Notes: a model not told the origin generated them from the sequence alone. Shown: positions 19,252 to 28,637, numbered from the stretch's first letter. The stretch is 64,000 nucleotides of DNA from Streptococcus pneumoniae (GCF_001457635.1 NZ_LN831051.1:186001-250000), one strand, 5' to 3'. Translations and numbers: made by a program.

Positions 19252-20064
19252 ATGACGAAAAAAATTATTGCAGTTGACCTGGATGGAACCCTGCTCAACT
19301 CAGACAGTCAAATTTCTGACTTTACCAAAAGAACCATCAAAAAAGTTGCTGAAAAAGGCCATCAGGTTATTATTACGACAGGTCGCCCTTACCGTATGTC
19401 AAAAGATTTTTACCGTGAACTGGGCTTAGACACTCCTATGATTAACTTCAACGGATCCCTTACTCATTTACCAGACCAAGTTTGGGATTTTGAAAAGTGT
19501 TTGACTGTAGACAAAAAATATCTGCTAGATATGGTTCAACGTTCAGAGGACATTCAAGCCGATTTTATCGCTGGAGAATATCGTAAAAAATTCTACATTA
19601 CAAATCCCAATGAAGAAATTGCCAATCCCAAACTATTTGGTGTAGAAGCTTTCCAGCCTGAAGATCAATTCCAGCCTGAATTGGTGACCAAGGACCCTAA
19701 CTGTATCCTCTTGCAGACCAGAGCCAGTGACAAATATGCCTTGGCAAAAGACATGAACGCCTTCTACCAGCATCAACTTTCTATCAATACCTGGGGAGGT
19801 CCGCTCAATATCCTTGAATGTACCCCAAAAGGTGTCAACAAGGCCTTTGCTTTGGACTACTTGCTCAAGATAATGAATCGTGACAAAAAAGATTTGATTG
19901 CCTTTGGAGATGAACACAATGATACCGAAATGCTCGCTTTTGCTGGGAAGGGTTATGCCATGAAAAATGCCAATCCAGAGCTACTCCCTCATGCAGATGA
20001 GCAAATTTCCCTTACCAACGACCAAGATGGGGTTGCCAAAACCCTACAAGACTTATTCTTATAA
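19252..20064 (+). CDS. Cof-type HAD-superfamily phosphatase
   Basis: 270 residues. The nucleophile loop is VDLDGTLLN (Asp8, Asp10), and the C-terminal metal-binding loop is FGDEHNDTEML; the cap between them is the large C2B type of the Cof group. These enzymes dephosphorylate small molecules such as sugar phosphates or flavin and pyridoxal phosphates; the substrate cannot be read from sequence. Single gene with its own promoter. Confidence 0.92.
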   Translation: MTKKIIAVDLDGTLLNSDSQISDFTKRTIKKVAEKGHQVIITTGRPYRMSKDFYRELGLDTPMINFNGSLTHLPDQVWDFEKCLTVDKKYLLDMVQRSEDIQADFIAGEYRKKFYITNPNEEIANPKLFGVEAFQPEDQFQPELVTKDPNCILLQTRASDKYALAKDMNAFYQHQLSINTWGGPLNILECTPKGVNKAFALDYLLKIMNRDKKDLIAFGDEHNDTEMLAFAGKGYAMKNANPELLPHADEQISLTNDQDGVAKTLQDLFL

Positions 20065-20073
20065 CCTATACTG

Positions 20074-20186
20074 ATACTCAATGAGAATCAAAGAGCAAAC
20101 TAGGAAGCTAACCGTAGGTTGCTCAAAGCACTGCTTTGAGGTTGTAGATGAAGCTGACGTGGTTTGAAGAGATTTTCGAAGAGTAT
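20074..20186 (-). repeat. BOX element (boxA-boxC)
   Basis: Ends read as TACTCAATGAGAATCAAAGA and TTTTCGAAGAGTAT on the plus strand, with the boxC hairpin TCAAAGCACTGCTTTGA in the middle. No boxB. Confidence 0.9.
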
Positions 20187-20206
20187 GACCAGCTTGCAAG
20201 CTGGTC
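20187..20206 (+). terminator. Hairpin after the Cof gene
   Basis: GACCAGCTT / AAGCTGGTC with a two-base loop and a modest T-rich tail; it directly follows the BOX. Confidence 0.6.
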
Positions 20207-20271
20207 TTTGTGCTCTTTTCACAGTCTCATCAACCAGTTAATCGATTGTTCTACTTTTTGTCTCCAAAACC

Positions 20272-20306
20272 TTGGAAAAGGCTTTCTTTTGTGATATACT
20301 TCACAT
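20272..20306 (+). promoter_or_regulatory. adh promoter with a Rex-like operator over the -10
   Basis: TTGGAA (20272-20277), 17 bases, TATACT (20295-20300) with an upstream TG. The segment TTGTGATATACTTCACAT (20289-20306) nearly equals the Rex consensus TTGTGAAnnnnTTCACAA. Rex represses fermentative genes when NADH is low, fitting an alcohol dehydrogenase. Confidence 0.75.
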
Positions 20307-20402
20307 ATAAATACAAGAGAGCTCGTCACACTCGACTCTGTTGACAAAAAATCAATCCAGTCCCGTTGTCCCTGTTCTCGGTCAATATCAAGGAGGATAG
20401 CT

Positions 20403-21422
20403 ATGAAAGCTGTTGTTGTAAATACAGAAAGCACTGGTGTTGCTATTGAAGAAAAAGTACTCCGTCCACTTGAAACTGGGGAAGCACTTGTAGAAGTTGA
20501 ATACTGTGGCGTTTGCCACACCGACCTCCACGTTGCTCATGGTGACTTTGGTCAAGTCCCAGGACGTGTTCTTGGGCACGAAGGTATCGGTATCGTTAAA
20601 GAGATTGCTCCAGATGTGAAAAGCCTTAAAGTCGGTGACCGCGTCAGCGTTGCTTGGTTCTTTGAAGGATGTGGCACTTGCGAATACTGTACAACTGGTC
20701 GCGAAACCCTTTGCCGTACAGTGAAAAATGCTGGCTACTCAGTAGACGGTGGTATGGCTGAACAATGTATCGTAACTGCTGACTATGCTGTCAAAGTTCC
20801 TGACGGACTTGATCCAGCCCAAGCTTCTTCTATCACATGTGCTGGAGTAACAACCTATAAAGCTATCAAAGAAGCAAAAGTTGAACCAGGCCAATGGGTT
20901 GTTCTTTACGGTGCTGGTGGACTTGGTAACCTCGCTGTTCAATACGCTAAAAAAGTATTCAATGCTCATGTTATCGCAGTCGATATCAACAATGACAAAC
21001 TTGCCCTTGCAAAAGAAGTAGGCGCTGACATTGTGATTAACGGCCTCGAAGTTGAAGATGTAGCTGGACTCATTAAAGAAAAAACTGATGGAGGAGCTCA
21101 TTCAGCTGTCGTAACTGCTGTGTCTAAAGTTGCCTTCAACCAGGCTGTTGATTCCATTCGTGCTGGTGGTCGCGTCGTCGCTGTTGGTCTTCCTTCTGAA
21201 ATGATGGAACTCAGCATCGTTAAAACAGTCCTCGATGGAATCCAAGTCATCGGTTCTCTTGTCGGAACTCGTAAAGACTTAGAAGAAGCCTTCCAATTTG
21301 GTGCAGAAGGTCTGGTAGTCCCAGTTGTTCAAAAACGTCCAGTAGAAGATGCTGTTGCCATTTTCGACGAAATGGAAAAAGGCCAAATCCAAGGACGTAT
21401 GGTACTCGACTTCACCCACTAA
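20403..21422 (+). CDS. adhP: Zinc-dependent alcohol dehydrogenase (AdhP-like)
   Basis: 339 residues of the medium-chain family. Catalytic zinc ligands are in CGVCHTDLH and GHEGIG, the structural zinc in [15 protein letters not shown], and the NAD-binding loop is [14 protein letters not shown]. It interconverts acetaldehyde and ethanol (or related pairs) with NADH, recycling NAD+ in mixed-acid fermentation. AAGGAGG precedes the ATG. The leader is about 95 bases. Monocistronic with a terminator. Confidence 0.93.
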   Translation: MKAVVVNTESTGVAIEEKVLRPLETGEALVEVEYCGVCHTDLHVAHGDFGQVPGRVLGHEGIGIVKEIAPDVKSLKVGDRVSVAWFFEGCGTCEYCTTGRETLCRTVKNAGYSVDGGMAEQCIVTADYAVKVPDGLDPAQASSITCAGVTTYKAIKEAKVEPGQWVVLYGAGGLGNLAVQYAKKVFNAHVIAVDINNDKLALAKEVGADIVINGLEVEDVAGLIKEKTDGGAHSAVVTAVSKVAFNQAVDSIRAGGRVVAVGLPSEMMELSIVKTVLDGIQVIGSLVGTRKDLEEAFQFGAEGLVVPVVQKRPVEDAVAIFDEMEKGQIQGRMVLDFTH

Positions 21423-21444
21423 TCTAATAGAAACCTATTTTAAA

Positions 21445-21470
21445 AGTTGGAAGCTTCTTCCAACTTTTTT
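21445..21470 (+). terminator. Terminator of adhP
   Basis: AGTTGGAAG / CTTCCAACT stem followed by six T. Confidence 0.9.
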
Positions 21471-21565
21471 ATATTAAATTTTAAATAAGAATTCAAGATT
21501 ACTCCTCAAAAACTCAACATATCAACATACAAAAATAAATTTTTTTAATTTTTTATGATAAATAG

Positions 21566-21594
21566 TTGCTTTTTTTATGAAAACGGTTTATACT
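21566..21594 (+). promoter_or_regulatory. manLMN promoter with cre
   Basis: TTGCTT (21566-21571), 17 bases, TATACT (21589-21594). ATGAAAACGGTTTAT (21577-21591) within it is one mismatch from the cre consensus, so CcpA may modulate the main glucose/mannose PTS. Confidence 0.75.
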
Positions 21595-21602
21595 TAAACA
21601 GT

Positions 21603-21619
21603 CTTAAAGTTTTCTTAAA
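21603..21619 (-). promoter_or_regulatory. CiaR binding site upstream of manL
   Basis: On the minus strand TTTAAG-AAAAC-TTTAAG, an exact match to the CiaR direct repeat TTTAAG-N5-TTTAAG. A third CTTAAA lies at 21593-21598. The site begins just after the predicted transcription start, a place suited to repression. Confidence 0.75.
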
Positions 21620-21653
21620 TGAAAACTAAAACAAAAAAGGAGGAATGACAATA

Positions 21654-22643
21654 ATGAGTATCGGAATCATTATTGCGAGCCACGGCGAATTTGCTGCGGG
21701 TATTCATCAGTCAGGATCTATGATCTTTGGTGAACAAGAAAAGGTTCAAGTTGTGACCTTTATGCCAAATGAAGGTCCTGATGATCTATACGCTAAGTTT
21801 AATAACGCTGTTGCTGCATTTGACGCAGAAGATGAGGTTCTAGTTTTGGCTGACCTTTGGAGTGGTTCTCCATTTAACCAAGCTAGTCGCGTGATGGGAG
21901 AAAATCCTGAGCGTAAGTTTGCCATCATCACAGGACTTAACTTACCGATGTTGATTCAAGCCTACACAGAGCGCCTCATGGACGCTGCTGCAGGTGTAGA
22001 AAAAGTCGCTGCTAATATCATTAAAGAAGCCAAAGATGGCATCAAAGCTCTTCCAGAAGAGCTAAATCCAGTTGAAGAAGTTGCAAGCGCTGCAGCTGCT
22101 CCAGGTGCCCAAACTGCTATCCCAGAAGGAACTGTTATCGGAGACGGTAAATTGAAAATCAATCTTGCCCGTCTTGACACACGTCTACTTCACGGTCAGG
22201 TTGCAACTGCTTGGACTCCAGATTCAAAAGCAAATCGTATCATCGTTGCTTCAGATAATGTGGCTAAAGACGACCTTCGTAAAGAATTGATTAAACAAGC
22301 AGCTCCAGGTAATGTCAAGGCTAACGTGGTTCCAATTCAAAAACTGATTGAGATTTCAAAAGACCCACGTTTTGGAGAAACACATGCCCTTATCTTGTTT
22401 GAAACACCTCAAGATGCCCTTCGTGCCATCGAAGGCGGCGTGCCAATCAAGACTCTTAACGTTGGTTCTATGGCTCACTCAACAGGTAAAACATTGGTCA
22501 ATACCGTTTTGTCTATGGACAAAGAAGACGTTGCTACATTTGAAAAAATGCGTGACTTGGGTGTTGAATTTGATGTCCGTAAAGTACCAAATGATTCTAA
22601 AAAAGATTTGTTTGACTTGATTAACAAAGCCAATGTCAAATAA
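21654..22643 (+). CDS. manL: Mannose/glucose PTS EIIAB (ManL)
   Basis: 329 residues from the ATG at 21654, ten bases after AGGAGG; an ATG nine bases earlier is too close to it. The IIA domain (1-130) has phospho-His10 in [11 protein letters not shown]. An Ala/Pro linker (about 143-160) joins it to IIB, with phospho-His180 in [14 protein letters not shown]. It passes phosphate from HPr to glucose, mannose, glucosamine or similar sugars carried by ManMN. First gene of manLMN. Confidence 0.97.
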
Positions 22644-22670
22644 GCCATTATTTATGAAAGGATTTTAAAC

Positions 22671-23474
22671 ATGTCTATTATTTCTATGGTTTTAGTAGTC
22701 GTTGTAGCCTTCTTTGCAGGTCTTGAAGGCATCCTCGACCAGTTCCAATTTCACCAACCACTTGTAGCCTGTACCCTTATTGGGCTTGTAACAGGTCACT
22801 TGGAAGCAGGGATTATCCTCGGTGGATCGCTTCAAATGATTGCCCTTGGTTGGTCAAATATCGGTGCTGCTATCGCTCCTGATGCTGCACTTGCTTCTGT
22901 CGCTGCTGCCATTATCATGGTTCTTGGTGGTGACTTTACCAAGACTGGTATCGGTGTTGCCCAAGCGGTTGCTATCCCTCTTGCCGTAGCTGGTCTATTC
23001 TTAACTATGATTGTTCGTACAATTTCAGTTGGATTGGTTCACACTGCTGATGCTGCCGCTAAAAAAGGTGACTTCGGCGCTGTGGAGCGTGCTCATTTCA
23101 TTGCGCTACTTTTCCAAGGACTTCGTATCGCGCTTCCTGCAGCTCTTCTCCTTATGGTACCAACTGAAACTGTACAAAGTATCCTTAGTGCCATGCCAGA
23201 CTGGCTCAAAGATGGTATGGCTATCGGTGGTGGTATGGTCGTTGCCGTTGGTTACGCCATGGTTATCAACATGATGGCAACTCGTGAAGTATGGCCATTC
23301 TTCGCTCTTGGTTTCGTTCTCGCTGCTGTGTCAGATATTACTCTAATCGGATTCGGTGCTATCGGTGTTGCTATCGCTCTTATCTACCTTCACCTTTCTA
23401 AAACTGGTGGAAATGGTGGCGGAGGAGCCGCAACTTCTAACGACCCAATCGGCGATATCCTAGAAGACTACTAA
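22671..23474 (+). CDS. manM: Mannose PTS EIIC (ManM)
   Basis: 267 residues with multiple membrane helices, including the family loop GGSLQMIALGW near residue 50 in the sugar-binding part. With ManN it forms the transmembrane channel, which is also the docking site for class IIa bacteriocins. It follows manL by 27 bases. Confidence 0.97.
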   Translation: MSIISMVLVVVVAFFAGLEGILDQFQFHQPLVACTLIGLVTGHLEAGIILGGSLQMIALGWSNIGAAIAPDAALASVAAAIIMVLGGDFTKTGIGVAQAVAIPLAVAGLFLTMIVRTISVGLVHTADAAAKKGDFGAVERAHFIALLFQGLRIALPAALLLMVPTETVQSILSAMPDWLKDGMAIGGGMVVAVGYAMVINMMATREVWPFFALGFVLAAVSDITLIGFGAIGVAIALIYLHLSKTGGNGGGGAATSNDPIGDILEDY

Positions 23475-23497
23475 GATAAGAAAGGACTGAAAACATC

Positions 23498-24409
23498 ATG
23501 ACTGAAAAACTTCAATTAACTAAATCAGATCGTAAAAAAGTTTGGTGGCGTTCAACCTTCTTACAAGGGTCTTGGAACTTTGAACGGATGCAAAACTTGG
23601 GCTGGGCTTATACACTCATTCCAGCTATCAAAAAACTCTATACTAAAAAAGAAGATCAAATCGCTGCTCTTGAGCGTCACCTTGAGTTCTTCAACACTCA
23701 TCCATACGTAGCTGCTCCAGTCATGGGGGTTACTCTTGCGCTTGAAGAAGAACGTGCTAACGGTGTGGAAATCGATGACGCTGCTATCCAAGGGGTTAAA
23801 ATCGGTATGATGGGACCTCTTGCTGGTATCGGTGACCCAGTATTCTGGTTTACAGTGCGCCCAATCCTTGGATCTCTCGGTGCTTCACTTGCCCTTACTG
23901 GCAATATCTTGGGTCCACTCCTCTTCTTTGTTGCATGGAACTTGATTCGTATGTCATTCTTGTGGTATGTTCAAGAGATTGGATACAAGGCTGGATCAGA
24001 AATCACTAAAGATATGTCTGGTGGTATCCTTCAAGATATCACTAAAGGAGCTTCTATCCTTGGGATGTTCATTCTTGCTGTCCTTGTTCAACGCTGGGTA
24101 AATATTAAATTTGCTTTCGATGTTTCTAAAGTTCAACTAGATGAAAAGGCTTATATCCATTGGGATAAATTGCCAGAAGGGTCTAAAGGTATCCAAGAAG
24201 CATTCGCACAAGTAGGACAAGGATTGTCTCAAACTCCTGAAAAAGTTACTACTTTCCAACAAAACTTGGATATGTTGATTCCTGGATTATCAGGACTACT
24301 CCTTACTTTACTTTGCATGTACTTACTTAAGAAAAAAGTATCTCCAATCACTATTATCCTTGCCCTCTTCGCAGTGGGTATTGTGGCACATGTTCTTCAC
24401 ATCATGTAA
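23498..24409 (+). CDS. manN: Mannose PTS EIID (ManN)
   Basis: 303 residues. Conserved family segments are TFLQGSWNFERMQNLGWAYT near the N-terminus, MMGPLAGIGDPVFW at about 105, and a C-terminal membrane hairpin. It completes the mannose-type permease. It follows manM by 23 bases and ends the operon. Confidence 0.97.
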   Translation: MTEKLQLTKSDRKKVWWRSTFLQGSWNFERMQNLGWAYTLIPAIKKLYTKKEDQIAALERHLEFFNTHPYVAAPVMGVTLALEEERANGVEIDDAAIQGVKIGMMGPLAGIGDPVFWFTVRPILGSLGASLALTGNILGPLLFFVAWNLIRMSFLWYVQEIGYKAGSEITKDMSGGILQDITKGASILGMFILAVLVQRWVNIKFAFDVSKVQLDEKAYIHWDKLPEGSKGIQEAFAQVGQGLSQTPEKVTTFQQNLDMLIPGLSGLLLTLLCMYLLKKKVSPITIILALFAVGIVAHVLHIM

Positions 24410-24420
24410 TCAAGCAACTA

Positions 24421-24456
24421 AAAAGGAACCAGGTTCTAAAATCTGATTCCTTTTTT
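24421..24456 (+). terminator. Terminator of manLMN
   Basis: AAAGGAA / TTCCTTT with an inner CAG/CTG pair, followed by T's; lies between the convergent manN and pepC genes. Confidence 0.75.
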
Positions 24457-24464
24457 CTATGCTT

Positions 24465-25799
24465 TTATTCAGCCAAGGCTCCCATTGGATCCCATGGTGC
24501 AAGTACGATTGGTTCTGCTCCATAGGCAGCTTGTTCTTCTGCTGTCAGCAATTCCTTACGAACAACGATTTGGTATGTGTATTCGTCCATCCAAGCGTCT
24601 GAGGCAACAAAGTAACCATCTGTACCGACCTTGTCTCCCCATGAGTTTTCAACCTTCCACTTGGTTGATTTACCATTTTCGTCCAAGTCAACACCTGTCA
24701 AGACCATGGCGTGGGTCATCAAGCTTTCGCTATAGTCCAAACGTCCAGCCTTGTCTTGAGTAAGTTTAATGTCCATGCTTGATTCAAAGTCATAAACATC
24801 TGTCGCAAGGATGCCAGCCTTACGGTTGCTGAGCTGGCCGACATCAGAACCAAACCAAACAGTCTCACCTGCTTGCATTTGGGCAATCGCCAATTCTTTC
24901 AAGCGCTCCATTGGAACGTTGATGTAGCGAACTGCACGGCTACCAACCACATTCCCCAACATCTCAACTGTGTAAGATTTTCCGTAAGGTTTATCAGCAG
25001 TTGGAGCATTGATAACAGAAACGTAGTCTTCTAAAGGAAGATTGACATATTTCTTGTAAAACTCTTGTGGTGTGATTCCTTTTTCACTTTTATAGTTGTT
25101 ATCTTTATCGCGATAAGCAAAGTCAAACTTGCGTGGTGGAAGTCCTAATGACATAGCAAGAAAGTTAAAGATTTCTTGCAAGAGGTCTTCTTTCTTAGCT
25201 TGAACAGTCGCTTGATCTGCACCAGAAACAAGCAAATCACGCAAGATTTGAGCATCTTGACGAAGCAATTTATTAAGGATCGCATTTAGCTCACGACTGC
25301 TGCTAGATGAAACAGACTCAGGATAAACTGACTTAGGCACGACACCGTATTTTTCAAAGAGGGAAACGACCATATCCCATTGACCGCCATCTTGTTGAGG
25401 TGTTTGGAGTAAGAAGCTAACCTTGCGGCTAGTCAATTCTTGGTCTGAAGTCGCAATGACTTGCTCCAAGAACCAGTTTGATTTCTCATACTTATCCCAG
25501 AAGAAAGTGTGGGCTTGTGACAACTCAAAGTTCTCCAATTTGTATTGCGAGATGAGTTTGTGGCGGAAGGTGTTGAGAGCCGCAAACATCCAGCAACGAC
25601 CAGACGCTTTCTGGTTAGTGACCTTGTCCTTGGTTAAATCCAATGAGAAAACAGGTGTGTTGTCTACATGGCTTTGGCGACATTCCAGAGCTGCAAAAAT
25701 TCCGTTGTGGCTGGCAGCATTTTCAATCGCTTGGTATTTTACATTTGCTTCATAGTTGGCAAATAGTTTATCAGTAAATGATTCTTGAATCGCGTTCAT
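24465..25799 (-). CDS. pepC: Aminopeptidase C (C1B, bleomycin-hydrolase family)
   Basis: 444 residues. The catalytic triad is Cys69 (KASGRCWMFAALN), His363 (THAMVLTGVD) and Asn385 (VENSWGD). It is a cytosolic hexameric cysteine aminopeptidase that releases N-terminal residues from imported peptides. AGGAGG precedes the ATG, and TATAAT lies about 35 bases upstream. Confidence 0.97.
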   Translation of the reverse strand: MNAIQESFTDKLFANYEANVKYQAIENAASHNGIFAALECRQSHVDNTPVFSLDLTKDKVTNQKASGRCWMFAALNTFRHKLISQYKLENFELSQAHTFFWDKYEKSNWFLEQVIATSDQELTSRKVSFLLQTPQQDGGQWDMVVSLFEKYGVVPKSVYPESVSSSSSRELNAILNKLLRQDAQILRDLLVSGADQATVQAKKEDLLQEIFNFLAMSLGLPPRKFDFAYRDKDNNYKSEKGITPQEFYKKYVNLPLEDYVSVINAPTADKPYGKSYTVEMLGNVVGSRAVRYINVPMERLKELAIAQMQAGETVWFGSDVGQLSNRKAGILATDVYDFESSMDIKLTQDKAGRLDYSESLMTHAMVLTGVDLDENGKSTKWKVENSWGDKVGTDGYFVASDAWMDEYTYQIVVRKELLTAEEQAAYGAEPIVLAPWDPMGALAE

Positions 25800-25865
25800 A
25801 GATTCCTCCTTTTATTCTACAGTCTATTATAACTCTTTTCACAAAGGAAGCAACTAAAAAACATA

Positions 25866-25896
25866 AAAGGCGAGGACATTGTCCCTCACCTTTTTC
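25866..25896 (-). terminator. Terminator downstream of rsuA
   Basis: AAAGGTGAGG-GACA and its complement form a long stem with a T-run on the minus strand. The BOX element lies between it and rsuA. Confidence 0.75.
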
Positions 25897-25901
25897 GAAT
25901 T

Positions 25902-26007
25902 TATACTCTTCGAAAATCAAATTCAAACCACGTCAACGTCGCCTTGCCGTACTCAAGTACAGCCTGCGGCTAGTTTCCTAGTTTGCTCTTTGATTTTCAT
26001 TGAGTAT
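25902..26007 (+). repeat. BOX element (boxA-boxC)
   Basis: Plus orientation: TATACTCTTCGAAAATCA to TTTTCATTGAGTAT, no boxB. Confidence 0.9.
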
Positions 26008-26016
26008 TAAACTAAA

Positions 26017-26739
26017 TTAAATAATATTAGCGCGGAGAATTTCTAATTCTTCCTTGGTCAAGAGACGCCATTCCCCTCGTTCCAGGTTCTCATCTAATAC
26101 TAAAGTTCCCATAGTCAATCGTTGCAAGTCCACCACTTCCTTGCCACAGTAGCCCACCATACGCTTGATCTGATGAAACTTCCCTTCTGCAATGGTCACA
26201 CGGATCTGGCTTTGATTCTTTTCTGTATCTATGGATACAAGCTCCAGTATAGCGGGTTGACAGGTAAAGTCTTTGAGAGGAATACCCTCAGCAAATATCT
26301 CCACATCTTCTTGGGTCATGATTCCCTTGACTTGTGCCAGATAAGTCTTGTCCACATGACGCTTGGGCGAAAGAAGAACATGAGCCAGCTGACCATCATT
26401 GGTCAAGAGCAAAAGACCATGCGTGTCAATATCCAAGCGTCCTACTGGGAAAACTTCCTTACTCCGCGCCAAGTCATCCAACAAGTCCAGAACGGTTCTG
26501 TGCTTGGGATCCTCAGTCGCTGATATAACTCCTTTGGGCTTGTTCATCATGTAGTAGACAAACTCTTCATACTCCAACACTTGCCCATCAAAGCGAATCT
26601 CATCTATTTTTTCATCAATCTGCAATTTAGCTGATTTTTCTTTTTTACCATTTACAGTCACGCGCCCAGCCTTGAGCAAGTTTTTGACCTCAGTCCGACT
26701 TCCCACCGCACAGGCAACTAAAAATTTATCTAATCTCAT
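26017..26739 (-). CDS. rsuA: 16S rRNA pseudouridine synthase (RsuA family)
   Basis: 240 residues with an N-terminal S4 RNA-binding domain (MRLDKFLVACAVGSRTEVKN) and a catalytic domain with Asp103 in VGRLDIDTHGLLLLTNDG. It converts a uridine in 16S rRNA to pseudouridine. There is no ribosome site: the -10 TATAAT lies six bases before the ATG, so the message should start at or next to the start codon. Confidence 0.93.
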   Translation of the reverse strand: MRLDKFLVACAVGSRTEVKNLLKAGRVTVNGKKEKSAKLQIDEKIDEIRFDGQVLEYEEFVYYMMNKPKGVISATEDPKHRTVLDLLDDLARSKEVFPVGRLDIDTHGLLLLTNDGQLAHVLLSPKRHVDKTYLAQVKGIMTQEDVEIFAEGIPLKDFTCQPAILELVSIDTEKNQSQIRVTIAEGKFHQIKRMVGYCGKEVVDLQRLTMGTLVLDENLERGEWRLLTKEELEILRANII

Positions 26740-26745
26740 AGAACT

Positions 26746-26754
26746 ATTATATCA
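26746..26754 (-). promoter_or_regulatory. rsuA promoter, predicted leaderless mRNA
   Basis: Extended -10 TGATATAAT ends six bases before the ATG at 26739, which places +1 at the A of the start codon. Confidence 0.65.
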
Positions 26755-26758
26755 TATC

Positions 26759-26793
26759 AAAAGGAGGCTGGTACAATGACCAACCTCCTTTTC
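26759..26793 (-). terminator. Terminator between the GlsB-like gene and rsuA
   Basis: AAAAGGAGG-TTGGT and ACCAG-CCTCCTTTT form a long stem; the trailing T-run blends into the rsuA promoter. Confidence 0.8.
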
Positions 26794-26799
26794 GTTTCA

Positions 26800-26949
26800 T
26801 ACTCTTCAAAAATCTCTTCAAACCGCGTCAACGTCGCCTTGCCGTATATATGTTACTGACTTCGTCAGTTCTATCTGCAACCTCAAAGCACTGCTTTGAG
26901 CAACCTGCGGCTAGTTTCCTAGTTTGCTCTTTGATTTTTATTGAGTATC
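26800..26949 (+). repeat. BOX element (boxA-boxB-boxC)
   Basis: Complete three-module copy: boxA from ATACTCTTCAAAAATC, boxB with ATGTTACTGACTTCGTCAG, and boxC with the TCAAAGCACTGCTTTGA hairpin. Confidence 0.92.
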
Positions 26950-26961
26950 AGATTTAGGAAA

Positions 26962-27192
26962 TTAACTTCCTCGTCTCCAAAAAATAGCTAAAACAATCAT
27001 AGCTCCTAAAATCGCTGGGATAATAGCTGTTCCTGATAAAACTGGCCCCCAAGTTCCAAAGAGCAAGTGACCTAGAAAGGCTCCGATCCAACCGAGAAAC
27101 ATTTTTCCAAAACATCCCATTCGCTCTCCACGATTGGTCATAGCACCTGCTAAAAATCCCACTAGGAGACCAACGAACATACTTCCTAACAT
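26962..27192 (-). CDS. GlsB/YeaQ/YmgE-type small membrane protein
   Basis: 76 residues with three hydrophobic segments, glycine-rich (FVGLLVGFLAGAMTNRG, FLGWIGAFLGHLLFG), as in the GlsB/YeaQ/YmgE stress-linked family. The role is unknown; the older name 'transglycosylase-associated' is not evidence of activity. It follows pepS by nine bases and is probably co-transcribed with it. Confidence 0.85.
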   Translation of the reverse strand: MLGSMFVGLLVGFLAGAMTNRGERMGCFGKMFLGWIGAFLGHLLFGTWGPVLSGTAIIPAILGAMIVLAIFWRRGS

Positions 27193-27201
27193 ATTATCTC
27201 C

Positions 27202-28443
27202 TTAATTTGCCCAATTCCCATTACGGAAAAGAGGTACTCGCGTTCCATCCTCACGAATACCATCGATATCCATTTGGTTAGAACCAATCATAAAGTCTAC
27301 GTGAACATCTGAACGGTTAAGCCCTGCAGCTTCAAGCTCCTCTTCGCTCATCTCCGCTCCATCAACAACGCTAGTCGCATAGGCTGCACCGATAGCCAAG
27401 TGGTTTGACGCATTTTCATCGAAAAGGGTGTTAAAGAAGGTAATGCCTGACTGAGAAATTGGACTTGGATCTGGTACCAAGGCACATTCACCCAAGGCAC
27501 GCGCACCCGCATTTTCAAAGACAAGGTCTTTCATAACCTGATCACCCTTCTCAGCAGTGATATCTACGATTTGTCCATCCTTAAAGGTCACCTTAATGCC
27601 TTCAATGATATTTCCGTTGTAGCTAAGCGGTTTTGTAGAAGTGACATAACCATCTGCACGACGGAAGTCAGGCGCTGTGAAGACCTCTTCTGTTGGCATA
27701 TTTGGCAAGAATTCTTCGCCCTGTGCATTGACAGCACCAGCTGATTCCCAAACGTGGTTCTTTGGCAAACCAAGTGTTAAATCTGTTCCTGGCGCTGTGT
27801 AGTGAAGGGCTGAAAATTGCTCCTTATTAAGCATATCGGCCTTGCTCTTGAGAATGGCTGCATGTTCCTCCCAAGCCTTAACAGGATCTGCTTCGTAGAC
27901 ACGGCAAGTTTTGAAAATTTGGTCCCAAAGGAAATCAACTGCTTCTTCGTCGCTCGCAGCATTTGGGAAGACTTTCTTAGCCCACTCAAGTCCTGCTGCA
28001 GCTGCTACAGTCCAGCTAACCTTGTTAGATTGAGTTGCGATACGCATAGGCTTCATGGCAAGTCCCATAGCTTTAGCAGAAGCTGAAAGCTTGTCAGCAT
28101 CCACTCCGTTCAAGGCACCTGGATCAGATGAACGAACCCCAAGACGGCTAGCCTTGTTCTCCAAGAGATAGTTCATCTCAGCAATCTTGTATTCTGGCAC
28201 ATTGTCCAAACGCTCCATCGGGGCATGGAGGAATTTCTCACGGTTAATCACATCATCTGTCCACTGAACGATGACCTCATGCGCACCCAAGGCATAAGCT
28301 TCTTTCACGATTAGATGTGCCAATTCACGTTGCTCCACATCAATAGAGAGAGCCAAAGTGTGACCAGGTTGCACGTTAATTCCGTTCGCAACCAACAATT
28401 TCGCATATTTTTCTAGATTTTCTTTAAAATTTGGTAAAACCAT
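27202..28443 (-). CDS. pepS: Aminopeptidase S (M29 metallopeptidase)
   Basis: 413 residues, the usual length for M29 aminopeptidases, with the C-terminal metal-binding set spread through ENAGARALGECALVP, ASNHLAIGAAYA and VHVDFMIGSNQMDIDG. It removes N-terminal residues from peptides in the cytoplasm using two metal ions. The GlsB-like gene follows closely; the 50-codon gene at 28465 precedes it by about 20 bases. Confidence 0.96.
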   Translation of the reverse strand: MVLPNFKENLEKYAKLLVANGINVQPGHTLALSIDVEQRELAHLIVKEAYALGAHEVIVQWTDDVINREKFLHAPMERLDNVPEYKIAEMNYLLENKASRLGVRSSDPGALNGVDADKLSASAKAMGLAMKPMRIATQSNKVSWTVAAAAGLEWAKKVFPNAASDEEAVDFLWDQIFKTCRVYEADPVKAWEEHAAILKSKADMLNKEQFSALHYTAPGTDLTLGLPKNHVWESAGAVNAQGEEFLPNMPTEEVFTAPDFRRADGYVTSTKPLSYNGNIIEGIKVTFKDGQIVDITAEKGDQVMKDLVFENAGARALGECALVPDPSPISQSGITFFNTLFDENASNHLAIGAAYATSVVDGAEMSEEELEAAGLNRSDVHVDFMIGSNQMDIDGIREDGTRVPLFRNGNWAN

Positions 28444-28464
28444 TCTGTTTTCTCTTTTCTATTT

Positions 28465-28617
28465 TTATTTTTCTCTCAAAGCAGAAAAGATTCCTGCTAA
28501 AGCAATAGCACCTGACAAGAGTGCTGTCGATAGAAGAATTGTACGATCAGCAAGTTCTAATTGATATTCAAATACCTTCTTAGCCGGCTTATCTTCCGCA
28601 AATATTCTTAGTTTCAT
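28465..28617 (-). CDS. Small single-span membrane protein, unknown
   Basis: 50 residues: a charged N-terminus (MKLRIFAEDKPAKKVFEYQL), then one hydrophobic helix (about 27-46) and a short REK tail. AAGGGGG lies seven bases before the ATG. I do not recognise a family. It lies 20 bases after yafQ and 20 before pepS, so it likely shares their transcript. Confidence 0.6.
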   Translation of the reverse strand: MKLRIFAEDKPAKKVFEYQLELADRTILLSTALLSGAIALAGIFSALREK

Positions 28618-28637
28618 GAGAACCCCCTTAAAATAGA

